From DASUBV01 sp036501025 (GTDB lineage: Bacteria > Actinomycetota > Actinomycetes > Streptosporangiales > Streptosporangiaceae), in contig DASYBB010000059.1 of assembly GCA_036501025.1 (NCBI GenBank), positions 1 through 64,000 on the forward strand: DNA of 64,000 nt. Reading direction: 5' to 3'. A program made the position numbers and the translations under genes. The notes beneath the pieces were generated by a model. It had not been told where the DNA came from. It worked only from the letters and a program-made list of their open reading frames with translations, and ran no database searches. Positions 57,230-64,000 of the stretch are shown one piece after another (the first letter of the stretch is position 1; each line of letters begins with the position of its first letter).

Positions 57230-57919
57230 CCGCGGCCCGGCGGGGCGGGACTGTCCGGGCAAGTCCGCGACCTGCAGCGATTAACCCGTCGTTCACCCTT
57301 AGGGGCACCACCGCGTCTACCAGCGGTTCCCTGCTGGCTGGGCCACGTTGACCAAACCGTTATTCTCGGCTTAATCTCACGGCAGCGAGGTTTTTCTCCG
57401 CGCAGGGCGGATGAGCGGTATGAGGAATATGCGATAAGAGAGCGCTGGACGGCCCGGGCAGTACCTCAGCCGGGCTGGCCGGGAGCTTTTGACCGTGACG
57501 GACGACCGACGGGTGGTCACCGGACCGGGACGGGCCTACAGGACGGCCTGACTTGGCTGGACCGCCCGGTGAAGGGAGCAGCCAGCACTACGGCAGTCTC
57601 GGCAGGCACTGAGCTCGCGCCCGGCGGCGCCCGCTCGCGTCGGCTGCTGGGCAGCGCCAGCGCAGCTGGTGCTGACTACGGCCATGCGGGTCAGGTGGCA
57701 CTGCGGGTCAGCGGCATGCTCCCGGGCATGCGGCACCCGGATCCCGGCGCGTGGTGCGGCCGGGACGACCGGCGGACCGCACGATGCCGACGGTCTCGCC
57801 ATGGTCTGTGCCGTGACCAGCTTTCCTGCGCGAAGTACCCCTCGCTGGAGGGCATGTGCACCTGACGCGCATGCCCGTCAGGGTCCATGACCTGGGCCGC
57901 AGGCGGGAAGGGGTGCGAC
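57230..57919 (+). other. 690-bp intergenic region before rny
   Basis: No convincing gene is seen. A possible promoter is TTGACC (57348-57353) with a 17-nt spacer to TTAATC (57371-57376) in an AT-rich stretch (57355-57440). Downstream of it there are only short unsupported frames (for example a 98-codon one at 57569-57865 with no family resemblance). The region could hold a long 5' leader of rny or a small RNA gene. Confidence 0.5.
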
Positions 57920-59653
57920 TTGAACAGCGGAGTTTTGCTCACGGTGGCGATCGTCGTGTGCGTCATCGCGCTGGCCGCGCTCATCGCGCTCGTGCTGGTG
58001 ATCCGCCGCGGTGCCAGCTTGCTGCAGGGCACCGCCGCCGCCCGCGAGGCGCCGGCCCAGGCCGAGGTACCGGCCCAGCCCGCGCAGACCGCCGAGCCCG
58101 AGCCCGCCGAGGCCCGCACCGCTGACATCCCGCCCGCCTCCCCCGCCGTGCTGGACCCCGCCGCGCCCGCCGTGCCGGACCCCGCCGCCACCGCCGCGGC
58201 CGCCCGCCAGGCCGAGGAGGTCCTCGCCCAGGCCGAGCAGGACGCCGCGGCCATCGTGGCCCGGGCCGAGGCCTCGGCGGCCCAGGCCGACCAGTCCCGC
58301 CGCGAGGTGGAGACCGAGATCAAGACGGTCAAGGAAGAGATCCGGCTGCTGCGCGCCGACCTGGAGCGCCGTGAGGTCCGCCTGGCCGAGCGCGAGCAGC
58401 GGATGCACGAGGAGGCCCGCAAGGCCGACCAGCGTTCCGACGCGCTGGACACCGTCTCCCGCGAGCTCGACCAGCAGCGGGCCGAGCTCCAGCGGCTCGA
58501 CGCCCAGCGCCGGGAGGTCCTGGAGCGGGTCGCCGGGCTGACCGCCGACCAGGCCAAGGCCGAGCTGGTCGCCGGGATCGAGTACCAGGCCAAGCGCGAG
58601 GCCGCCCTGATCATCCGGGACATCGAGGGCGAGGCCCGCAAGGAGGGCGACAAGCGCGCGCGCAAGATCGTGACGCTGGCCATCCAGCGGGTCGCCAGCG
58701 AGCAGACCAGCGAGTCCGTGGTCTCGGTGCTGCACCTGCCGGGTGACGAGATGAAGGGCCGGATCATCGGCCGCGAGGGCCGCAACATCCGTGCCTTCGA
58801 GTCCGTGACCGGCGTGAACCTGATCATTGACGACACGCCGGAGGCCGTGCTCCTGTCGTGCTTCGATCCCGTCCGCCGCGAGGTGGGCCGGCTCACGCTG
58901 GAGCGCCTGGTCCTGGACGGCCGGATCCACCCCCAGCGCATCGAGGAGGCCTACGACCGGAGCAAGGCCGAGATCGAGCAGCTCTGCGTCCGGGCCGGCG
59001 AGGACGCGCTGGTGGACGTCGGCATCACCGAGATGCACCCCGAGCTGACCAACCTGCTCGGGCGGCTGCGCTACCGCACGTCCTACGGGCAGAACGTGCT
59101 CAAGCACCTCATCGAGTCCGCGCACATCGCCGGGATGATGGCCAGCGAGCTGGGCCTGGACCCGGTGCTCATGAAGCGCTGCACCGTGCTGCATGACATC
59201 GGCAAGGCGCTCACCCACGAGGTGCAGGGCAGCCACGCGCTCATCGGCGCGGAGATCGCCCGCCGGTACGGCGAGTCGCCCGACGTGGTGCACGCCATCG
59301 AGGCCCACCACAACGAGGTCGAGGTGCGCACCGTCGAGGCCGTCCTGACCCAGGCCGCCGACGCCATCAGCGGCGGCCGGCCGGGCGCGCGCCGCGAGTC
59401 GCTGGAGGCCTACGTCAAGCGGCTGGAGCGGCTCGAGCAGATCGCGCTGTCCCGCGAGGGCGTGGAGAAGGTCTTCGCCATGCAGGCCGGCCGCGAGGTC
59501 CGGATCATGGTCAAGCCGACCGACGTGGACGACATCCAGGCCCAGGTCATCGCCCGCGACGTGGCCAAGCAGGTCGAGGAGGAACTGACCTACCCGGGCC
59601 AGATCCGGGTCACGGTCGTCCGCGAGTCCCGGGCCACGGAGTTCGCCCGCTAG
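57920..59653 (+). CDS. rny: Ribonuclease Y
   Basis: A 577-aa membrane-anchored endoribonuclease that starts mRNA decay. The N-terminal transmembrane helix (residues 4-30, VLLTVAIVVCVIALAALIAL) is followed by an Ala/Pro/Glu-rich stretch and a long coiled coil (about 90-230). The KH domain has DEMKGRIIGREGRNIRAFES, and the HD domain has the catalytic pair in CTVLHDIGKALTHEVQGSHA, then EAHHNEVE. The TTG at 57920 has GGGAAGGGG 6 nt upstream and begins just before the helix; an in-frame ATG at 57887 is the alternative. recA-recX-rny-miaB order is conserved in Streptomyces-like genomes. Confidence 0.94.
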   Translation: MNSGVLLTVAIVVCVIALAALIALVLVIRRGASLLQGTAAAREAPAQAEVPAQPAQTAEPEPAEARTADIPPASPAVLDPAAPAVPDPAATAAAARQAEEVLAQAEQDAAAIVARAEASAAQADQSRREVETEIKTVKEEIRLLRADLERREVRLAEREQRMHEEARKADQRSDALDTVSRELDQQRAELQRLDAQRREVLERVAGLTADQAKAELVAGIEYQAKREAALIIRDIEGEARKEGDKRARKIVTLAIQRVASEQTSESVVSVLHLPGDEMKGRIIGREGRNIRAFESVTGVNLIIDDTPEAVLLSCFDPVRREVGRLTLERLVLDGRIHPQRIEEAYDRSKAEIEQLCVRAGEDALVDVGITEMHPELTNLLGRLRYRTSYGQNVLKHLIESAHIAGMMASELGLDPVLMKRCTVLHDIGKALTHEVQGSHALIGAEIARRYGESPDVVHAIEAHHNEVEVRTVEAVLTQAADAISGGRPGARRESLEAYVKRLERLEQIALSREGVEKVFAMQAGREVRIMVKPTDVDDIQAQVIARDVAKQVEEELTYPGQIRVTVVRESRATEFAR

Positions 59654-59669
59654 CTGGGCTGGCTAGCGG
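59647..59669. terminator. GCTAGC hairpin between convergent rny and S9 peptidase genes
   Basis: Perfect 8-bp arms CCGCTAGC (59647-59654) and GCTAGCGG (59662-59669) with loop TGGGCTG. Both stop codons (TAG on each strand) lie inside the arms. It is probably a bidirectional terminator. Confidence 0.65.
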
Positions 59670-61798
59670 CCCGGCTTGCCCTCCGAGACGTCGATCTGCG
59701 GGACGCCGGGCGGGTTGAAGCCAAGAATCTGGCCATAGAACGACAGCTCGGCCTCGACCGCCGTCATCCGCGTCTCGGCCTTCCGGAAGCCGTGCGATTC
59801 GCCCTCGAAGCTCAGGTAGGCGTGCCGGATGCCGTGCTCGGCCAGGTCAGCCGCGATCGACTCCGACTGGGCGGGCGGGACGATGGGGTCGTCCAGGCCC
59901 TGGAGCAGCAGGATCGGCGGCGTCGCGGTGGTCACGTGCCCCACCGGCGCCCGCTCGGCGTAGACCGCCTCGAAGCCGGGCAGCGGCCCGAGCAGCCCGT
60001 CCAGGTAGCGCGACTCGAAGTCGTGCGTCTCGGCGGCGAAGCTGCGCAGGTCCGCGACGCCGTAGTACGAGGTCGCGGCGCCGAACACCGGCCCGGACGC
60101 GGCGGTGCCCGTGGTCACCGCGGCCAGGGCCGTCCAGCCCCCCGCAGACCCGCCCCGGATGGCCAGCCGCTTCGGGTCGGCCTCGCCCGCCTCGGCCAGG
60201 GTCCGGGCGGCCGCGATCGCGTCCTCCACGTCGACCACGCCCCACTTCCGCCGCAGCCGCTCCCGGTAGGAACGGCCGTAGCCCGTCGACCCGCCGTAGT
60301 TGACGTCCACCACCCCGATGCCGCGGCTGGTGAAGTAGGCCTTCTCCAGGTCCAGCAGCGGCGACACGGCGGCCGTCGGGCCGCCGTGGACCCAGACCAC
60401 GTACGGCGGCAGCTCGCCCGGCGCCGCGGTCGCGTCCGGGCTGGTCGGCGGGTACACCAGCGCGTGCACCACCCGCCCGTACGGGCCCTCCAGCTGCCGG
60501 GCCCGCGGGACCGGCAGGTAGTCGATGTCGGGGAGCTCGTCGAGCTCCTGCCGCAGGATGTCCGACTTGCCCGTGGCGGCGTCGATGCGGACGACCGACG
60601 TCGGCTGCAGCGGGCCGCCGGCCACGCCGGCGATCACCATTCCGGCCGCGGAGACCGAGTAGCTGAACTCGGGCAGCGGGGTGTCCAGCTCGGTCAGCTC
60701 GCACGTGTCCGGGTCCAGGATGCTCAGCCGGGTGCCGCCCTGGCCGTGCACGACCGCCAGCCGGCCGTCGCCCAGCATCGCGAACGGCCGCGGGCCGAGC
60801 TGCCAGAGCGGCCCGGCGAACTCCTCGTCGGCCGGGAAGAGGGCCTGCGGCGGCTGGCCGGACAGGCCGAGCTCGTAGATGTTCCACCAGCCGGTCCAGT
60901 CGGTCGCCACGTACAGGCTCGAGTTGTCTTTCCACAGCGGGGCCAGGACCGACTCCCGGATGCTGCCCTTGAGCAGCCTGCTCTTGCCCGGCACCCCGTC
61001 CTCGACGGCCGCGACCCGCAGCTCGGTGCCGTCCCAGGGCATGTGCGGGTGATTCCACGAGATCCAGGCCAGCCGGCTGCCGTCGGGGGACGGGGTCGGG
61101 AACGCGAAGAAGTCCGGGCCGGTGACCAGGACCCGGATCGCCGCCGCGTCGGCCGCCGCCGAGCCGTCCAGCGGGACGGCCACGATCGAGCGGGTGACGG
61201 CCCCGCCGTCGTGGCGCTCCAGCACGCACCAGATCTCCGTGTCGCCCGCCGCGAGCACGAAGTCGGCGTAGCGCAGCGAGCCGGCCGCCAGCGTCCCGGT
61301 CCCTGAGCCGGCCGGCACCTTCTGGGGGTCGGGGGTGAGCGGCCGCGGCTCCCCCCTGCCCTCCGCCGTCTCCCGGCCGGCCAGGTACAGCCGCTGGTCG
61401 GCGAAGTTGGCGAAGACGATCGCCCGGCCCCGCGGCCGGGCCTTGCTGCCCGGCGCGGCCTGGGCGGGCACCGGCAGGTAGGACAGCCCGCCGTACTCGT
61501 GCACGCGGGTCCGCGCGTTCCACGGGGCGGGCAGCAGCGCCGTGCGCCGGCCTCCCGCGGCCTGGCACATGACCGTGACCCGGCCGCCCTCGTCCGGCTG
61601 GGTCTCCTGCCACCAGACGTCGCCGCCGATGATCGTCGGGAAGGACAGGCGGCGGCCGCTGCGGGCGACATCAGCGGAGGAAATGGGCGATGGCCACTCG
61701 CCGAAGGGCACTTCCAGCTTGGCCGGCGGTGCCGCCGACTCCACCGTTTCGTCCGCCGAACTGTCCATCACACCCGCGCCGCCATCTGTCATAGGCAT
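59663..61798 (-). CDS. S9 family prolyl oligopeptidase-type peptidase
   Basis: A 711-aa cytosolic serine peptidase. The N-terminal beta-propeller spans about residues 55-440. The C-terminal alpha/beta hydrolase has the nucleophile in IRGGSAGGWTALAAV, the Asp in LQGLDDPIVPPAQS and the His in SFEGESHGFRKAET, so the triad is complete. The family cleaves N-acylated or dipeptidyl N-termini (acylaminoacyl peptidase/DPP-like). ATG 61798 has AGGG at suitable spacing; further in-frame starts lie at 61792 and 61768. It is divergent from miaB and convergent with rny. Confidence 0.92.
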   Translation of the reverse strand: MPMTDGGAGVMDSSADETVESAAPPAKLEVPFGEWPSPISSADVARSGRRLSFPTIIGGDVWWQETQPDEGGRVTVMCQAAGGRRTALLPAPWNARTRVHEYGGLSYLPVPAQAAPGSKARPRGRAIVFANFADQRLYLAGRETAEGRGEPRPLTPDPQKVPAGSGTGTLAAGSLRYADFVLAAGDTEIWCVLERHDGGAVTRSIVAVPLDGSAAADAAAIRVLVTGPDFFAFPTPSPDGSRLAWISWNHPHMPWDGTELRVAAVEDGVPGKSRLLKGSIRESVLAPLWKDNSSLYVATDWTGWWNIYELGLSGQPPQALFPADEEFAGPLWQLGPRPFAMLGDGRLAVVHGQGGTRLSILDPDTCELTELDTPLPEFSYSVSAAGMVIAGVAGGPLQPTSVVRIDAATGKSDILRQELDELPDIDYLPVPRARQLEGPYGRVVHALVYPPTSPDATAAPGELPPYVVWVHGGPTAAVSPLLDLEKAYFTSRGIGVVDVNYGGSTGYGRSYRERLRRKWGVVDVEDAIAAARTLAEAGEADPKRLAIRGGSAGGWTALAAVTTGTAASGPVFGAATSYYGVADLRSFAAETHDFESRYLDGLLGPLPGFEAVYAERAPVGHVTTATPPILLLQGLDDPIVPPAQSESIAADLAEHGIRHAYLSFEGESHGFRKAETRMTAVEAELSFYGQILGFNPPGVPQIDVSEGKPGR

Positions 61799-61865
61799 AT
61801 CGTGCCCTACTGCGCGTGATCCCGCGCGGCGCGGCAGCCCCGTAGCAGGGCCTACCCTGGTGGGC

Positions 61866-63368
61866 ATGGCGGGCGCCACCCAGCAGCGAACCTTTGACAT
61901 CCGCACCTACGGGTGCCAGATGAACATGCACGATTCCGAGCGGCTGGCCGGGCTGCTCGAGACGGCCGGCTATGAGCGCGCCCCCGACGGAGCCGAGCCC
62001 GATGTCGTCGTGTTCAACACCTGCGCCGTCCGGGAGAACGCCGACAACCGCCTGTACGGGAACCTCGGCCACCTGCTGCCGGTCAAGACCGCGCATCCCG
62101 GCATGCAGATCGCGGTCGGCGGCTGCCTGGCCCAGAAGGACCGCGCGGCCATCATCAAGCGCGCACCCTGGGTGGATGTCGTCTTCGGCACCCATAACAT
62201 CGGCTCGCTGCCGGTGCTCCTGGAGCGCGCCCGGGTGCAGGAAGAGGCCCAGGTCGAGATCCTGGAGTCACTGGAGCGGTTCCCGTCGGTGCTGCCCGCG
62301 CGCCGGGAGTCGCCGTACTCCGCGTGGGTCGCCATCTCCGTCGGCTGCAACAACACCTGCACCTTCTGCATCGTGCCCAGCCTCCGCGGCCGCGAGGAGG
62401 ACCGGCGCCCCGGCGACGTGCTGGCCGAGATCCGGGCCCTCGTCGACGAGGGCGTTCTCGAGGTCACGCTGCTCGGCCAGAATGTGAACTCCTATGGCGT
62501 GGGGTTCGGGGATCAGCGGGCGTTCGGCAAGCTCCTGCGGGCGTGCGGTGAGATCGAGGGCCTGGAGCGCGTCCGGTTCACCTCGCCGCACCCGCGCGAC
62601 TTCACCGACGACGTCATCGCCGCCATGGCCGAGACGCCCAACGTCATGCCCCAGCTGCACATGCCGCTCCAGTCCGGCTCGGACGCGGTGCTGCGGTCCA
62701 TGCGCCGGGCCTACCGGCGGGACAAGTACCTGGCCATCATCGACCGGGTCCGGGCCGCCATGCCCGAGGCCGCTATCACGACCGACATCATCGTCGGATT
62801 CCCCGGCGAGACCGAGAGTGACTTCTGCGACACTCTCGACATCGTCCGCCGGGCTAGCTTCGCCGGGGCCTTCACCTTCCAGTACTCCATCCGCCCCGGC
62901 ACCCCCGCGGCGACGCTGCCCGACCAGATTCCGCCCGACGTCGTGCGCGACCGGTACGAGCGGCTGGCCGCGCTGGTAACCGAGGTGTCCTGGCAGGAAA
63001 ACCAGAAGCTGACCGGGACCCAGGTCGACGTCCTGGTCGCCGACGGGGAGGGCCGCAAGGACGACGCCACCCACCGGATGTCGGGCCGCGCCGCAGACAA
63101 CCGGCTGGTCCACTTCACGCCCGCCAGCGCCGGGCCGGCCGGCGACCCCGGTGCCGCCCCGCGCCCGGGCGACATCGTCACCACGGTCGTGACCCGCGGC
63201 GCGCCGACTTACCTGCTGGCTGACCGTGCGCCACTGAATGTCCGCCGGACCCGCGGCGGCGACGCCTGGGCCGCCCGCCACGCCGCGCCCAGCTCAGCCG
63301 AGCGCGCCTCCGGCGACGCCGCGCCGGGCGTCCTGCTGGGCATGCCGACCGCGCGCCCCACCGCCTGA
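61866..63368 (+). CDS. miaB: tRNA-2-methylthio-N6-dimethylallyladenosine synthase MiaB
   Basis: A 500-aa radical-SAM methylthiotransferase acting on i6A37 of tRNAs. The UPF0004 domain has TYGCQMNMHDSERLAG, VVFNTCAVRENADNRLYGN and GGCLAQKD. The radical-SAM cysteines are Cys161, Cys165 and Cys168 (CNNTCTFC), and a C-terminal TRAM domain sits at about 385-455. A ~45-residue Ala/Pro tail follows. ATG 61866 has TACCCT 7 nt upstream and no Shine-Dalgarno, so a leaderless mRNA is likely. Its substrate is made by MiaA, encoded downstream. Confidence 0.96.
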   Translation: MAGATQQRTFDIRTYGCQMNMHDSERLAGLLETAGYERAPDGAEPDVVVFNTCAVRENADNRLYGNLGHLLPVKTAHPGMQIAVGGCLAQKDRAAIIKRAPWVDVVFGTHNIGSLPVLLERARVQEEAQVEILESLERFPSVLPARRESPYSAWVAISVGCNNTCTFCIVPSLRGREEDRRPGDVLAEIRALVDEGVLEVTLLGQNVNSYGVGFGDQRAFGKLLRACGEIEGLERVRFTSPHPRDFTDDVIAAMAETPNVMPQLHMPLQSGSDAVLRSMRRAYRRDKYLAIIDRVRAAMPEAAITTDIIVGFPGETESDFCDTLDIVRRASFAGAFTFQYSIRPGTPAATLPDQIPPDVVRDRYERLAALVTEVSWQENQKLTGTQVDVLVADGEGRKDDATHRMSGRAADNRLVHFTPASAGPAGDPGAAPRPGDIVTTVVTRGAPTYLLADRAPLNVRRTRGGDAWAARHAAPSSAERASGDAAPGVLLGMPTARPTA

Positions 63369-63379
63369 CGGCTCGAACG

Positions 63380-63772
63380 CTACGGCTGCCCGTCCTCATA
63401 GTCGTAGACCGGCTCGTCCCGATCCACCGCCGGGCCCGCAGCCCGGTCCACGGCCAGGCCCGCCGCTTGGTCCGCGACCAGGCCCGCTGTGCCGCGTCCC
63501 CGCCCGCCGAGCGCCGGCCCGGTCCAGTAGTCCTCCCCGGCGGGCCAGTAGCTCCCGGGCAGCAAGCGGTCACCGGGCGGGTCGAGTTCTGCGGCAGGCC
63601 GACCGTCCCCGCCCAGTTCGCGGCTGGCGCGTGGCCGGGGCAACCAATAAGACGGGCCGGCCGGCCAGGAGCCTTCCGTTGGCCAGCAGTCCCCGGCGGG
63701 TAGGGCCCCGGCGCTCCCGGCCGCCCCGTCGTCCCGGCCGTAGCGGTCTAGCTCGTCGTCCCCGTACGTCAT
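63380..63772 (-). CDS. Hypothetical acidic low-complexity protein
   Basis: A 130-aa protein that I do not recognise. It is acidic and Gly/Ala/Pro-rich (TYGDDELDRYGRDDGAAG at the start, EPVYDYEDGQP at the end). It has a tandem Tyr/Trp motif (SYWLPRPR, SYWPAGEDYW) and a repeated AAGLAVDRAAGPAVDRD segment. No membrane helix or domain is visible. ATG 63772 follows GGGGGG at suitable distance. It lies on the opposite strand between miaB and miaA, where other actinobacteria often have a small variable gene. Coding status is moderately certain. Confidence 0.55.
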   Translation of the reverse strand: MTYGDDELDRYGRDDGAAGSAGALPAGDCWPTEGSWPAGPSYWLPRPRASRELGGDGRPAAELDPPGDRLLPGSYWPAGEDYWTGPALGGRGRGTAGLVADQAAGLAVDRAAGPAVDRDEPVYDYEDGQP

Positions 63773-63842
63773 GATCCCCCCAGGACCGCGTCCGTCCGGC
63801 CGCACCGTGGCTAGCCATACCCGCCGCTGCCAGACTGACCCC

Positions 63843-64000
63843 ATGGCCGCCGACCCCGTGCCGCACGAGAACGAGTTCCCCGTCGGTCTCCGGCCGCGGC
63901 TGACGATCGCCGTCGTCGGGCCGACGGCCGCCGGGAAGTCCGCGCTCTCCCTGGGCCTGGCCGAGGCCACGGGGGGCGAGATCATCAACGCCGACTCGAT
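63843..64000 (+). CDS. miaA: tRNA dimethylallyltransferase MiaA (5' part, cut by window end)
   Basis: The first 52 codons are present. Walker A GPTAAGKS follows LTIAVV, and GGEIINADS matches the MiaA DSQ/DS motif region. The enzyme prenylates A37 of tRNAs, providing the substrate of MiaB. CAGACT lies 6 nt before the ATG, a weak leaderless-type -10. The gene continues beyond the window. Confidence 0.93.
   Translation, partial: MAADPVPHENEFPVGLRPRLTIAVVGPTAAGKSALSLGLAEATGGEIINADS

Noticed and set aside
57569..57865. 98-codon plus-strand frame in the recX-rny gap
   Set aside because: No homology, and the composition is typical of a random GC-rich frame. The gap is more likely non-coding.

Overview
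The window is about 73% GC by eye, with GTG and TTG starts, many 4-bp ATGA/GTGA gene overlaps, and the order ftsK, rimO, pgsA, pncC, clgR ... DUF3046, recA, recX, rny, miaB, miaA. That is a high-GC actinobacterium; DUF3040, DUF6328 and DUF6458 proteins, GAF-ANTAR proteins and an msiK-less sugar ABC locus fit a Streptomyces/Streptosporangiales-like lineage. I cannot name the species.

Layout: 1-1.9 kb, a LacI regulator with a 15-bp operator beside a decayed alpha-glucosidase gene. 1.9-9.5 kb, conserved core block I: ftsK, a RodZ-like protein, rimO, pgsA, pncC, clgR. 9.7-53.8 kb, an accessory block that separates clgR from DUF3046-recA, genes that lie close together in relatives. 53.9-64 kb, conserved core block II: DUF3046, an SOS-controlled recA carrying an intein, recX, rny, miaB and the start of miaA, with an S9 peptidase and a small unknown gene in between.

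The accessory block holds, in order: an Rrf2 regulator; an amino-sugar-type ABC transporter with a GH3 hexosaminidase and a divergent ROK regulator that share a 17-bp palindrome; an aromatic amino acid lyase homologue lacking the canonical Ala-Ser-Gly triad; an ECF sigma factor; a split NHEJ polymerase and ligase; two DMT transporters; an 18.3-kb signalling island (23.8-42.2 kb); DUF3040, DUF6458 and MFS genes; the Lhr helicase; and a sulfite reductase-siroheme operon.

The signalling island is the most unusual part. It contains RsbR-RsbS-RsbT, an ATPase-PP2C protein and a hybrid kinase in one overlapping operon. It also holds four PP2C phosphatases, four stand-alone STAS proteins, three MEDS-ATPase proteins, a CHASE3 kinase with two receiver proteins, and two GAF-ANTAR (RNA-binding antiterminator) proteins. 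It has no sigma factor of its own. The gene set suggests stressosome-type partner switching whose output may be antitermination or a distant sigma factor.

A second point of interest is a 34-codon Cys-rich leader ORF (53623-53727, minus) ahead of the sulfite reductase operon. It is followed by mutually exclusive hairpins and looks like a cysteine-sensing attenuator. Several genes (lacI, ftsK, rimO, rrf2, the lyase homologue, DUF3046, miaB) have a -10-like hexamer 6-7 nt before the start codon and no Shine-Dalgarno, as expected for leaderless transcripts.
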